Assembly: GCF_022811525.1 (NCBI RefSeq)
Contig: NZ_CP063982.1
Coordinates: 1,302,001 to 1,366,000, forward strand
DNA from: Orrella daihaiensis
GTDB lineage: Bacteria > Pseudomonadota > Gammaproteobacteria > Burkholderiales > Burkholderiaceae_B
Direction: 5' to 3'
Length of the DNA: 64,000 nt
Shown: positions 43,621-52,641 of the stretch, piece by piece
Layout of the letters: every line of letters starts with the position of its first letter
Position numbering within the stretch: position 1 is the stretch's first letter
Translations under genes and position numbers: made by a program
Notes under the pieces: generated by a model
The model's database searches: none
Seen by the model: only the letters and a program-made list of their open reading frames with translations
What the model was told of the DNA's origin: nothing

Positions 43621-44025
43621 TCAATGGCCGCGGGCGCGATCCAAGTAGCCACGTACGAGCAACAAGCCAGCAAACCCCCATTCTTTGATGACTTCCACAG
43701 GTGTCAAGTTGTCGAAGGCTTTGTTGCGAGTGGTCATCCAGCGATACGCCAGTTCCCTATCGTGCGGGAACAGTAGTCGCAAATTTTTGTGGATGCCAAG
43801 CAAATGTCCTACACGCTCGTATTGGTCTCGGCTTGTGCCGATTGGTTTGCCGCTGCGGTAGTTGGACAATGCAGCCCGATTGCTTGGCGCAAGGCCAAGC
43901 AGAACTGCTTGCTCTTCAGTATTTAATTTCCAATGGTCAAGGAGGGTCATCACCATCTTGGCAAGTGCACCTCGGTCATCAGTCGATCTGTCCGACGATG
44001 CGTGGGTTCGATCTAGGCGTCTCAT
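43621..44025 (-). CDS. Xre/MbcA/ParS-family antitoxin
   Basis: A ~134-residue antitoxin. The central HTH-like part is LNTEEQAVLLGLAPSNRAALSNYRSG; the C-terminal toxin-binding domain (DUF2384) ends RNKAFDNLTPVEVIKEWGFAGLLLVRGYL, the segment that plugs the RES active site. ATG at 44025 fits the family; a TTG at 44097 would add 24 unlike residues. An 8-bp inverted repeat ATCAGATT / AATCTGAT at 44064-44116 surrounds the likely promoter and may be its operator. It precedes the RES gene in one operon. Confidence 0.85.
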   Translation of the reverse strand: MRRLDRTHASSDRSTDDRGALAKMVMTLLDHWKLNTEEQAVLLGLAPSNRAALSNYRSGKPIGTSRDQYERVGHLLGIHKNLRLLFPHDRELAYRWMTTRNKAFDNLTPVEVIKEWGFAGLLLVRGYLDRARGH

Positions 44026-44322
44026 GGTTTGTCGCACAGGCTCATGTGTTTTTTGGGCTACGATCAGATTGTACGATTTGTTTGAATAAAAACACAAATT
44101 GTTTTTTTAATCTGATTGGATTTTTCCTTAGTAGCAATCGTCTGTTTGGGTCGTCATTGCCTCAAAGCTCAGTTAGCCACATGTGACAATATTTCACAAT
44201 ACAAAAAGTAAATCCAAATAGTGAAATTTTTCTTGCCCTGTCATCAAGTAGCCCCTAGAATCAAGTGACAAGTAGACCAAGCGCCTCGTTCACCCAAAAG
44301 CGGCGCTCTGAACAAAGGAGAG

Positions 44323-47040
44323 ATGGCAATGGGCAATCCCGCATTGACGTATCAGGCCGCAAATGACCCTGACACCCTTGAGACCGAAGAGTGGATGCAG
44401 GCGCTGGCCGCAGTTCTTGAGCGCGAAGGGCCAGAGCGTGCACATTATTTACTTGAGCGACTGATTGATCAGGCTCGTCGTTCGGGTGCCCATATCCCTT
44501 TCTCTCCGAACACTGCCTACCTGAACACGATTGCTACCGGTGAACAAGTTGGTCACCCAGGCAATATGGAGCTTGAGGCCAAGATTCGCAGCTATATCCG
44601 CTGGAATGCTATGGCCATGGTGGTCAAAGCCAATAAGCACAACCCACCTGATGGCGGAGATCTCGGTGGTCACATTGCTTCTTTTGCATCACTGGCGACG
44701 ATGATTGGTTGCGGCCAAAATCATTTCTGGCATGCCGAGAATGAAGAGCATGGTGGTGATCTGGTCTATTTCCAGGGGCACTCATCACCCGGCATGTATG
44801 GTCGTGCGTATCTCGAAGGCCGGCTGACGGAAGAGCAGTTAGACAACTTCCGCCAGGAAGTCGATGGCAAAGGTTTGTCTTCCTACCCGCACCCCAAACT
44901 GATGCCAGAGTTCTGGCAGTTCCCAACCGTGTCCATGGGCTTGGGCCCGTTGATGGCGATCTATCAGGCCAGGTTCCTGAAATACTTGCATGCACGTGGC
45001 ATTGCTGACACTAGCAAGCGCAAAGTCTGGGTGTTTTGCGGTGATGGCGAGATGGATGAGCCCGAATCCTTGGGCGCCATCAGTCTGGCCGCGCGCGAGA
45101 AACTCGATAACCTCATCTTTGTCATTAACTGCAATTTGCAACGTCTGGACGGTCCGGTGCGTGGCAACGGCAAGATCATTCAGGAGCTCGAGGGTGACTT
45201 CCGCGGTAGCGGCTGGAATGTGATCAAGCTAATTTGGGGTGGCTACTGGGATCCGCTTTTGGCAAGCGACAAAGAAGGGATTTTGCGCAAAGTCATGGAA
45301 GAAGCCGTTGACGGTGAGTATCAAGCGTTTAAAGCCAACGACGGCAAGTTTGTACGTGAACATTTCTTTGGTAAACATCCCAAGTTGCTTGAGATGGTCT
45401 CGCGCATGAGCGATGAGGACATTTGGCGCTTGAACCGCGGTGGCCATGATCCCCACAAGGTATATGCGGCATTTGATGCCGCCACCAAGCATGAAGGTCA
45501 GCCTACGGTGATTTTGGCTAAGACGATCAAGGGCTATGGTTTGGGTCACGTCGCCCAAGGTCAGAACCCAGCCCATCAACAAAAGAAACTCGACCTTGAA
45601 TCAATCCGTGAGTTTCGCGATCGTTTCAACATCCCGGTGCCGGATGATCAGCTTGAGAAGATTCCTTACTTCAAGCCCGCGGAAGACTCACCCGAGATGC
45701 AGTACCTGCATGAGCGCCGTAAAGAACTCGGTGGCTACTTGCCCAAGCGTCGCGTCATGGCAGACGAGAAACTCAAGGCACCTGCGCTCGAAGTGTTTCG
45801 CCCGATTTTGGATCCCACGCCCGAGGGTCGTGAGATTTCAACCACGCAGGCTTTTGTGCGCTCATTGAACCAGATCCTGCGCGACAAGGAAATTGGCCCG
45901 CGCGTGGTGCCCATTCTCGCCGATGAATCTCGCACGTTCGGCATGGAAGGGCTGTTTCGACAAATAGGTATCTATGCACCCGAAGGGCAGAAGTATGTGC
46001 CTGTCGATAAAGATCAGGTGATGTATTACAAGGAAGCAGCCAACGGGCAGTTGCTGCAAGAAGGCATCAATGAAGCCGGTGCTTTCAGTTCCTGGATTGC
46101 GGCAGCCACGTCGTATTCGACGAACAACCGCATCATGATTCCGTTCTTTATCTACTACTCCATGTTTGGCTTCCAGCGTGTTGGCGACTTGGCGTGGGCT
46201 GCGGGTGACATGCAAGCACGTGGGTTCTTGCTCGGTGGCACGGCAGGGCGCACGACACTGAACGGTGAGGGCTTGCAGCACGAGGATGGTCACAGCCATA
46301 TCCTGTCATCGGTCATTCCGAATTGCGTGTCGTACGACCCCACATTTGCTCATGAAGTGGCTGTCATCATTCAAAGTGGCTTAAAGCGCATGGTCGAGGA
46401 CCAGGAGAATGTCTACTTCTACATCACGCTGATGAATGAGAACTATGCTCAGCCAGGCTTAAAGACGGGTGATGAAGCAGGGATTCTGAAGGGCATGTAC
46501 AAGATCAAGCCAGGTGCCAAGGCCAAAAGCAAAGACGCGCCTAAGGCTCAGCTCCTAGGCTCAGGCACGATCTTGCGCGAGGTGATTGCTGCGGCCGATC
46601 TCTTGCAAGAGGATTGGGGCGTGCATGCCGATGTCTGGAGTGCAACGAGCTTTACCGAGTTGCGCCGCAACGGCATGGATTGCGAACGTCACAACATGCT
46701 GCATCCAAGTGCCAAGCCACAAGTGCCCTATGTGACTCAGTTACTGGAAAAGACCGAGGGTCCCATCGTGGCATCCACCGACTACATGAAGCTTTTTGCT
46801 GACCAGATCCGTCCGTTCATTCCTGAAGGCCGTCGCTACAAAGTGTTAGGCACAGATGGTTTTGGGCGATCAGATTTCCGCGCCAAGTTGCGTGAGCATT
46901 TTGAGGTGGACCGTCACTTTGTGGTGTTGGCGACATTGGTGGAGTTGGCGCGCGAGGGCAAGGTAGCCAAAGATGCTCCGGCCAAGGCGATTGCCAAGTA
47001 TGGCATCAACCCGAACAAACCCAACCCGGCTTACGCCTAA
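44323..47040 (+). CDS. aceE: Pyruvate dehydrogenase E1 component (homodimeric)
   Basis: A 905-residue E1 of the AceE type. The thiamine-diphosphate motif begins GDGEMDEPESLGAI (~residue 240) and closes with NCNLQRLDGPVRGN; early His residues in HIASFASLATMIGCGQNHFW and the SPGMYGRA loop are as in E. coli AceE. It decarboxylates pyruvate and reductively acetylates the lipoyl group of AceF. GGAG at 44317-44320 is better spaced for ATG 44329 than for ATG 44323, so the protein may be two residues shorter. It is the first gene of the aceE-aceF-lpdA operon; 27 bases separate it from aceF. Confidence 0.97.
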   Translation: MAMGNPALTYQAANDPDTLETEEWMQALAAVLEREGPERAHYLLERLIDQARRSGAHIPFSPNTAYLNTIATGEQVGHPGNMELEAKIRSYIRWNAMAMVVKANKHNPPDGGDLGGHIASFASLATMIGCGQNHFWHAENEEHGGDLVYFQGHSSPGMYGRAYLEGRLTEEQLDNFRQEVDGKGLSSYPHPKLMPEFWQFPTVSMGLGPLMAIYQARFLKYLHARGIADTSKRKVWVFCGDGEMDEPESLGAISLAAREKLDNLIFVINCNLQRLDGPVRGNGKIIQELEGDFRGSGWNVIKLIWGGYWDPLLASDKEGILRKVMEEAVDGEYQAFKANDGKFVREHFFGKHPKLLEMVSRMSDEDIWRLNRGGHDPHKVYAAFDAATKHEGQPTVILAKTIKGYGLGHVAQGQNPAHQQKKLDLESIREFRDRFNIPVPDDQLEKIPYFKPAEDSPEMQYLHERRKELGGYLPKRRVMADEKLKAPALEVFRPILDPTPEGREISTTQAFVRSLNQILRDKEIGPRVVPILADESRTFGMEGLFRQIGIYAPEGQKYVPVDKDQVMYYKEAANGQLLQEGINEAGAFSSWIAAATSYSTNNRIMIPFFIYYSMFGFQRVGDLAWAAGDMQARGFLLGGTAGRTTLNGEGLQHEDGHSHILSSVIPNCVSYDPTFAHEVAVIIQSGLKRMVEDQENVYFYITLMNENYAQPGLKTGDEAGILKGMYKIKPGAKAKSKDAPKAQLLGSGTILREVIAAADLLQEDWGVHADVWSATSFTELRRNGMDCERHNMLHPSAKPQVPYVTQLLEKTEGPIVASTDYMKLFADQIRPFIPEGRRYKVLGTDGFGRSDFRAKLREHFEVDRHFVVLATLVELAREGKVAKDAPAKAIAKYGINPNKPNPAYA

Positions 47041-47067
47041 CCGTCGAGCACTGAGGAGAGAATTGAG

Positions 47068-48447
47068 ATGAGCAATCTGACAGCAGTCAAAGTGCCCGAC
47101 ATCGGTGACTTCAAGGACGTGGAGGTCATCGAGTTACTGGTTAACGTGGGTGACACGATTGAGCCTGAGCAAAGCTTGATTACCGTGGAGTCTGACAAGG
47201 CTTCGATGGAGATCCCGGCATCAACGGGCGGTGTGGTCAAGAAAATTGACATCAAAATCGGTGACAAGGTCAACGAGGGCAGTGTGATTTTGCACGTAGA
47301 AGCAGGTGCCAGTGCTGCGGCTGCGCCTGCCCCCAAGACAGAAGCGGCACAAGAAGTGAAGGTGGAAGAACCTAAGGCTGCGCCAGCGCCAGCAGCAACA
47401 CCCGCACCGGCAGCCACCGCGGCACCAGCGGCACCAGCGGCACCAGCGGCACCAGCGTCGCCAACGGCACCAGCGTCGCCAACGGCACCAGCGTCGCCAA
47501 CGGCCAATATCGCTGTGCCGACTGCGCCTGGCCAATTGCCGCATGCCTCGCCTTCGGTGCGCAAGTTTGCGCGTGAACTCGGTGTTGATCTCACGCGAGT
47601 CAACGGCTCGGGATCCAAGGGTCGCATTACTCAGGAAGATGTGCAACAGTTCGTCAAGGGTGTGATGCAGGGTGGTGGTGCAGTTGCCGCAGCCACGGGC
47701 GGATCAGGCGTGGGCTTGGATCTCTTGCCATGGCCGAAAGTTGATTTCGCGAAGTTTGGCGAGATTGAAGCCAAGCCTTTGTCTCGCATCAAGAAGATTT
47801 CGGGTGCGAACCTGCATCGCAACTGGGTGATGATTCCTCACGTCACCAACAATGACGAAGCGGACATTACTGAGCTCGAAGAACTGCGCAAGACCTTGAA
47901 CAAAGAGCACGAGCGTGCGGGCATCAAAGTCACCATGCTTGCGTTTTTGATCAAAGCCGTGGTCGCAGCGCTTAAGAAGTATCCTGAATTCAACGCCTCG
48001 CTTGATGGCGACAATCTGGTGCTTAAGCGCTACTACAACGTTGGTTTCGCTGCCGATACCCCCAATGGCCTGGTTGTGCCAGTGATCATGAACGCCGACA
48101 AAAAAGGTGTGTTGGAACTGGCGCAAGAGACTTCTGATCTTGCCAAGCTCGCGCGCGATGGCAAGTTGTCACCGGCACAAATGACGGGTGGCTGCATGTC
48201 GATCTCGTCGCTTGGCGGCATTGGCGGTACGAACTTCACGCCGATCATCAATGCGCCTGAAGTGGCGATCCTAGGGGTTTCCAAGTCCTTCATGAAGCCG
48301 GTTTGGGATGGCAAGCAGTTCGTGCCACGCCTGACATTGCCGTTGTCACTGTCGTACGATCATCGAGTGATTGATGGTGCAGCAGCTGCTCGTTTCAATG
48401 CCTATTTGGGCAGCTTGCTGGCGGACTTCCGTCGGATCATCTTGTAA
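47068..48447 (+). CDS. aceF: Dihydrolipoamide acetyltransferase (PDH E2)
   Basis: A 459-residue E2 with one lipoyl domain (1-~76; lipoylated Lys44 in ESDKASMEIP), a long Ala/Pro-rich swinging linker (~90-150) built of short DNA repeats, a peripheral subunit-binding domain (~155-192; SVRKFARELGVDLTRVNGSG), and the catalytic acetyltransferase core ending LSLSYDHRVIDGA with His432 and Asp436. It transfers acetyl from the lipoyl arm to CoA and forms the complex core. Many AceF proteins have two or three lipoyl domains; here a further one is carried by LpdA. GAGGAGAG precedes the ATG. Confidence 0.97.
   Translation: MSNLTAVKVPDIGDFKDVEVIELLVNVGDTIEPEQSLITVESDKASMEIPASTGGVVKKIDIKIGDKVNEGSVILHVEAGASAAAAPAPKTEAAQEVKVEEPKAAPAPAATPAPAATAAPAAPAAPAAPASPTAPASPTAPASPTANIAVPTAPGQLPHASPSVRKFARELGVDLTRVNGSGSKGRITQEDVQQFVKGVMQGGGAVAAATGGSGVGLDLLPWPKVDFAKFGEIEAKPLSRIKKISGANLHRNWVMIPHVTNNDEADITELEELRKTLNKEHERAGIKVTMLAFLIKAVVAALKKYPEFNASLDGDNLVLKRYYNVGFAADTPNGLVVPVIMNADKKGVLELAQETSDLAKLARDGKLSPAQMTGGCMSISSLGGIGGTNFTPIINAPEVAILGVSKSFMKPVWDGKQFVPRLTLPLSLSYDHRVIDGAAAARFNAYLGSLLADFRRIIL
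47421..47506 (+). repeat. Short tandem repeats in the aceF linker
   Basis: Four copies of GGCACCAGC followed by nearly three copies of an 18-bp unit, GTCGCCAACGGCACCAGC. They encode AAP and SPTAPA repeats of the flexible linker. Copy number could vary by slippage without frameshift. Confidence 0.9.
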
Positions 48448-48463
48448 GGGGGCGGTGAACGAT

Positions 48464-50233
48464 ATGAGCAAAGATATTCACGTCCCCAACATTGGTGACT
48501 TCAAAGATGTCGAGATCATCGAGATTCTGGTGTCTGAAGGTGACACGATTGAAGCTGAACAAAGCTTGATTACGGTGGAGTCCGACAAGGCCTCGATGGA
48601 AATCCCGGCATCAGAGCCTGGCAAGATCGTCAAGCTCTTGGTCAAAGTCGGTGACAAGGTCAGCGAAGGATCGCCGATTGCGCAGATTGAACCAGGGGCA
48701 GGGGGTGTTGCCGCGCCTGAGGTGAAGCAAGAAGAGCAAAAGGCACCAGCCGTTGACAAGCCTGCACCAGCGCCGGCGCCAGCAACTGCGACTGCCGCTG
48801 CCCCAGCAACGACCTCAGCCACTGCTCCATCGGGCCCCCTAGTCGTGCTCGGTGCTGGCCCTGGTGGGTATTCAGCCGCGTTTCGAGCCGCTGATCTGGA
48901 CATGGAAGTGATTCTGATCGAGCGGTACCCGACCTTAGGTGGCGTGTGTCTAAACGTGGGTTGTATCCCATCAAAGGCCTTGTTACACACCGCTGCAGTC
49001 ATGGAGGAAGCTCAGCATATGGCGGCGCACGGCATCACGTTTGGCAAGCCCAAGGTGGATCTGGCCAAGTTGCGCGAATTTAAGTCTGGTGTGATTGGTA
49101 AGTTGACCGGTGGCTTGGCTGGCATGGCCAAAGCGCGCAAGGTGCGCGTAGTTCATGGCGTGGCTGAATTTACGGGTCCCAATACCATTGAGGTTAAAAC
49201 CGAGAAGGGTGCGGAAACGATTCAGTTCGGCCAGGCCATCATTGCTGCAGGCAGTCAGTCCGTGAAGTTGCCGTTTATGCCAGAAGATCCACGCGTGGTG
49301 GATTCGACTGGGGCGCTGGAGTTGGCAGCGATTCCTAAGCGCATGCTGATTGTCGGTGGCGGCATCATCGGGCTTGAGATGGGCACGGTGTACTCCGCTC
49401 TGGGTGCACGACTTGATGTCGTTGAAATGCTCGATGGCTTGATGCAAGGCGCTGACCGTGATCTGGTTAAGGTCTGGCTGAAAAAGAACGAGCATCGGTT
49501 TGACAACATCATGCTCAAAACCAAGACCGTGGGTGCAGAGGCCAAGAAGGACGGCATTCATGTCACCTTTGAAGGCGAGGGTGCCCCGAAGGAGCCTCAG
49601 GTTTACGATCTAGTGCTTCAGGCCGTAGGCCGCTCACCCAATGGCAAGAAGATTGGCGCGGACAAGGCTGGTGTGGCTGTGACTGACCGTGGGTTCATTG
49701 AAGTCGACTCGCAGATGCGCACCAATGTGCCGCACATTTTTGCTATTGGTGACATCGTGGGGCAACCCATGCTCGCGCATAAGGCCGTGCATGAAGGTCA
49801 TGTCGCGGCTGAAGCGGCGTTTGGAGAGAAGAGCTATTTTGATGCGCGCGTGATTCCGTCAGTGGCCTACACCGATCCCGAAGTGGCGTGGGTGGGTATC
49901 ACGGAAGAGCAAGCCAAAAAAGAAGGTGTCAAGGTCAAAAAGGGCATGTTCCCATGGGCTGCTTCAGGGCGTGCGATTGCCAATGGTCGTGATGAAGGAT
50001 TTACGAAGCTTTTGTTTGACGAGCAGACGGGCCGCATCATCGGTGGCGGCATCGTTGGCACCAATGCTGGTGACTTGATCAGTGAAGTGGCCTTAGCCAT
50101 TGAGATGGGTGCTGATTCAGTCGATATTGGCAAGACCATTCATCCACACCCCACGCTAGGTGAGTCAGTGGGCCTGGCTGCGGAAGCCGCGGATGGTCAC
50201 TGCACGGATTTGCCGCCAACGAGGAAGAAGTAG
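48464..50233 (+). CDS. lpdA: Dihydrolipoamide dehydrogenase with N-terminal lipoyl domain (PDH E3)
   Basis: A 589-residue E3. Residues 1-~76 are a lipoyl domain nearly identical to that of AceF (Lys42 in ESDKASMEIP), joined by an Ala/Pro linker to a flavoprotein. The FAD-binding motif is VVLGAGPGGYSAAFRAADL (~122); the redox pair Cys162 and Cys167 is in GGVCLNVGCIPSKALL; the NAD-binding motif is ILIVGGGIIGLEMG-like; the dimer-interface His-Pro-x4-E is in TIHPHPTLGE. It reoxidises dihydrolipoamide with NAD. ATG 48464 is chosen; the longer frame to 48371 would overlap aceF. Lipoyl-E3 fusions are known in several betaproteobacteria. Confidence 0.96.
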   Translation: MSKDIHVPNIGDFKDVEIIEILVSEGDTIEAEQSLITVESDKASMEIPASEPGKIVKLLVKVGDKVSEGSPIAQIEPGAGGVAAPEVKQEEQKAPAVDKPAPAPAPATATAAAPATTSATAPSGPLVVLGAGPGGYSAAFRAADLDMEVILIERYPTLGGVCLNVGCIPSKALLHTAAVMEEAQHMAAHGITFGKPKVDLAKLREFKSGVIGKLTGGLAGMAKARKVRVVHGVAEFTGPNTIEVKTEKGAETIQFGQAIIAAGSQSVKLPFMPEDPRVVDSTGALELAAIPKRMLIVGGGIIGLEMGTVYSALGARLDVVEMLDGLMQGADRDLVKVWLKKNEHRFDNIMLKTKTVGAEAKKDGIHVTFEGEGAPKEPQVYDLVLQAVGRSPNGKKIGADKAGVAVTDRGFIEVDSQMRTNVPHIFAIGDIVGQPMLAHKAVHEGHVAAEAAFGEKSYFDARVIPSVAYTDPEVAWVGITEEQAKKEGVKVKKGMFPWAASGRAIANGRDEGFTKLLFDEQTGRIIGGGIVGTNAGDLISEVALAIEMGADSVDIGKTIHPHPTLGESVGLAAEAADGHCTDLPPTRKK

Positions 50234-50258
50234 GATGCGGGCAGATAGTCGGCTGTCG

Positions 50259-50298
50259 TAAGTGGTTGTAAGTGGTTGTAAGTGCTTGTAAGTGGTTG
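50259..50298. repeat. Four 10-bp tandem repeats
   Basis: TAAGTGGTTG repeated four times (third copy TAAGTGCTTG), starting 25 bases after the lpdA stop. No known role; a simple expansion. Confidence 0.9.
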
Positions 50299-50344
50299 TT
50301 GATTAGAAGGATTGGCATACCGACAGTAAAAGATGGCTTCAAAC

Positions 50345-50384
50345 AAAGTGATCACGACTGAAGATACTGGTTTGTGATCACTTT
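50345..50384. terminator. Inverted repeat downstream of lpdA
   Basis: 11-bp arms AAAGTGATCAC / GTGATCACTTT with an 18-base loop, lying between the convergent lpdA and abiEii genes. It is plausibly a bidirectional terminator; the lack of a T-tract and the long loop leave a protein-binding site possible. Confidence 0.5.
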
Positions 50385-50526
50385 ATTGTCCTGTGTCATG
50401 AGATGAGCACTTTGCGTTCAAGTGTCCAAAATCGTTGACGAGCAAAAATTTATCATTGCACCGCGTTACTAAGGCTTGCTAGGCCAGTACGTTTTTCGAG
50501 TCTGGCCGGCATACCTGCAAACGCAA

Positions 50527-51444
50527 TCATCGAAAAAACCTAGGTTCGCTATTCGTGCCTTGATCCTCTTGCATAGCCTGCATGAAATATTTGACTGATT
50601 CGTCACAGTAGGCGATGAAGGCATCGTCATTCATCAAGTTGTCATAGGTATCTGGGACTAGGAATCGCGCCATTTCTTTCGCGAATACACCGCTACGGAT
50701 GTGTTCGGACACTCGGTCAGTCGTGTTTCGCCAAAGGTCGGGGCTGATTTGGTCACCGTATTGCAGTGCTTTGGCATACACCCAGTCTTTTCGTGGCTGT
50801 GCTCCTTTTTGGCGGCAAAACGCCAAGTCAAAAATGTCGCGCACCCGCAAAAATTTGGTTTGAACAGCTAGCGCCAATGTTTTGTCGGCCGCAATTTCTT
50901 CGATTGATTGGACTGGCACCAAAACGCGAGGTGCCGCTTGAAAGTCCTGCCAGTGTCCGATTAAGGGAAGAATTTCGCGAGTGAATGATGAGATTTCGGC
51001 GAAATCAATCTTAATGTGTTGGGATGGTTCGCTTCTGTTCAAAGCAGTCTCAACCACAATTTGCCAACATCTGACCGCGACATGGCGCGATGTAGGCTTT
51101 TTGTCTGAGGAAGTGGGGATCTTTACTCTCCCGCTTAGGCCGTACCCACGATTTAAAGCCTTTTCCAAGCGTTCCGCGAAGTTGCCGAGATCAACGTCTG
51201 AAAAGTCGGTCACTGCAAAATCAAGGTCCTCTGACAAACGCGGGTTGCCGTAAAGTAAGCGCAAGCAAGTGCCACCCTGAAATTGCATTTCGGGCAAATC
51301 GGGCAGATCAAGCAATGCTTCCAATATGATCGGGTGAAGTAGTTCTTTGCCGACCATCCATTTAACGGAGTCGGCACGGTTGCCATACGATTCAAGTGCT
51401 CGGCGTAACGTTTCGTGATAACGGGTTGCTTGGGTTTCAGCCAT
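50527..51444 (-). CDS. abiEii: AbiEii-family nucleotidyltransferase toxin
   Basis: A 305-residue DUF1814 protein. MQFQGGTCLRLLYG (GGT at 57-59) and LSEDLDFAV (71-79) form the nucleotidyltransferase signature; a further acidic residue is in IKIDFAEI, and IEEIAADKTLALA and RDIFDLAF are the conserved C-terminal helices. AbiEii-type toxins transfer nucleotides, in known cases to tRNA acceptor ends, and arrest growth; they also act in phage abortive infection. The start overlaps the abiEi end by eight bases, the usual bicistronic type IV arrangement. Confidence 0.9.
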   Translation of the reverse strand: MAETQATRYHETLRRALESYGNRADSVKWMVGKELLHPIILEALLDLPDLPEMQFQGGTCLRLLYGNPRLSEDLDFAVTDFSDVDLGNFAERLEKALNRGYGLSGRVKIPTSSDKKPTSRHVAVRCWQIVVETALNRSEPSQHIKIDFAEISSFTREILPLIGHWQDFQAAPRVLVPVQSIEEIAADKTLALAVQTKFLRVRDIFDLAFCRQKGAQPRKDWVYAKALQYGDQISPDLWRNTTDRVSEHIRSGVFAKEMARFLVPDTYDNLMNDDAFIAYCDESVKYFMQAMQEDQGTNSEPRFFR

Positions 51445-51967
51445 ATTGTTCCTGGTAATCTTTTAAAAGACCTTGGGCGCGCCCAGTTCTGTTCGCGTCC
51501 TGGATAGCTAACGATGGACTGGCCCATGGTAAAGGACCCTCAGCTATCTCAGTTCTGCGGTAAAGGTCGGCGGGGTTTCTGCTAGTGTGCCGTAACTCAA
51601 TCAGCCCAAACGGAGTCTGCAGCTGGGCACTCCTGCCGGTGGTCATGAGTGTCAGGGCTGTCGGTACTTGAGTGATTAGATGGTGGCGGTGGAGTGCGCA
51701 TTCGAGTGAGATGTATATAAACTCCACTGACCCCCTTAGCGACAGGACAATTTGCTCTCTGACGTAATCGACGATGGGTTGGCTAGCGTGGACGTAAATC
51801 CCACGAGCAGCTCGGATAAGCGCTCCTCTTTTCACTAGATTAGCGACTGTCTTCTTGAGCTTGATGCCTTTTTCACAAAAGAGAAGGGAAAGGTCTCTGG
51901 ACGTAAACACGCCCACGCCCCGACGACGCAAGTTATCAATCAGTTCCATTGCTTCAATTGTTTGCAT
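51437..51967 (-). CDS. abiEi: AbiEi-family antitoxin / autorepressor
   Basis: A 176-residue protein. The N-terminal winged helix (FTSRDLSLLFCEKGIKLKKTVANLVKRGALIRAARGIYV) is followed by the AbiEi antitoxin domain with IYISLECALHRHHLITQVPTAL and ELRHTSRNP. It represses its operon by binding inverted repeats and blocks AbiEii indirectly (type IV). A perfect 30-bp palindrome lies 13 bases upstream of its ATG. It is the first gene of the pair. Confidence 0.87.
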   Translation of the reverse strand: MQTIEAMELIDNLRRRGVGVFTSRDLSLLFCEKGIKLKKTVANLVKRGALIRAARGIYVHASQPIVDYVREQIVLSLRGSVEFIYISLECALHRHHLITQVPTALTLMTTGRSAQLQTPFGLIELRHTSRNPADLYRRTEIAEGPLPWASPSLAIQDANRTGRAQGLLKDYQEQYG

Positions 51968-51979
51968 GGCTTAAGTGTA

Positions 51980-52009
51980 CAGAAAGTATAAAAATTTTTA
52001 TACTTTCTG
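51980..52009. promoter_or_regulatory. Perfect 30-bp palindromic operator of abiE
   Basis: Left arm CAGAAAGTATAAAAA and its exact complement adjoin with no spacer; pairing continues imperfectly to 51976-52013. The position before abiEi fits the AbiEi binding site, and the AT-rich centre may overlap the promoter -10. It could also act as a bidirectional terminator for the gene ending at 52036. Confidence 0.82.
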
Positions 52010-52035
52010 CACAGATGTTATTTTGGAAACTAATG

Positions 52036-52641
52036 TTAAATTCTCTTGTGAATCGGATGCGCATCTAACGCAGCGGTAGACGATGCCTTTTTATCACGAT
52101 GCGTGATAGCAGCTCGCCCATAGGTGGGGTACAGCTTGATCTTACGCCTGCTGTTGTCAATCACTTCTTTGCCTCTGATCCTGTTTTCTCTCATCAGGGC
52201 CGTCGTATGGTCATGCGCGCGGCGGTACTGCATGTTCAAAGACATGGCGACTTCGTAGATGCTTTGGCCGGGTTTTTTTGCCACAGCGCGCAGGAACTGG
52301 CGTCGGCGTTCGGGCAAATCGTAGTAATCAGCAAACGGCCTTAAATCGTAGCCGCCGCCGGCCAACTGGCTCCAAAACACGTCGTAGATGGGGCAGTGTC
52401 TGTGAACTTGCGTCGGTAGCTGCGCTCTTAATCTTGGCCAATCGAGGACAAATGCTTTTTTGCCATAGAAGTGGATGAACTCGCGCGGGTGCATCGCCTT
52501 GATGGCATCTGGCAGATAGGAGCGATGACCGGTGGCGATGCGATCGCGCCACCTTTGCAAGTCCACATCGCGATCCCAGTAGGCTTTCTTGCTCACAACC
52601 TCCCAGGGTTCGATCATTGGTTGCGCTACGTGTTTTTTCAT
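52036..52641 (-). CDS. Winged-helix-like partner of the second nucleotidyltransferase (putative antitoxin)
   Basis: A 201-residue basic protein. The N-terminal half (EPWEVVSKKAYWDRDVDLQRW, HPREFIHFYGKKAF, YDVFWSQLAGGGYDLRP) is not a domain I can name. Residues ~120-170 (KPGQSIYEVAMSLNMQYRRA onward) look like a winged helix with a basic recognition part. Its ATG overlaps the stop of the AbiEii-like gene by four bases. By context it is the antitoxin and DNA-binding subunit of that module, but it is encoded second, not first as in ordinary AbiE systems. Function is inferred from position. Confidence 0.65.
   Translation of the reverse strand: MKKHVAQPMIEPWEVVSKKAYWDRDVDLQRWRDRIATGHRSYLPDAIKAMHPREFIHFYGKKAFVLDWPRLRAQLPTQVHRHCPIYDVFWSQLAGGGYDLRPFADYYDLPERRRQFLRAVAKKPGQSIYEVAMSLNMQYRRAHDHTTALMRENRIRGKEVIDNSRRKIKLYPTYGRAAITHRDKKASSTAALDAHPIHKRI

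Noticed and set aside
44098..44322. Possible small RNA or riboswitch leader before aceE
   Set aside because: No convincing structured element could be identified by eye in the ~225 bases.
50259..50298. Short repeats considered as a CRISPR array or origin iterons
   Set aside because: Units are only 10 bp and abut without spacers; there is no replication or cas gene nearby.
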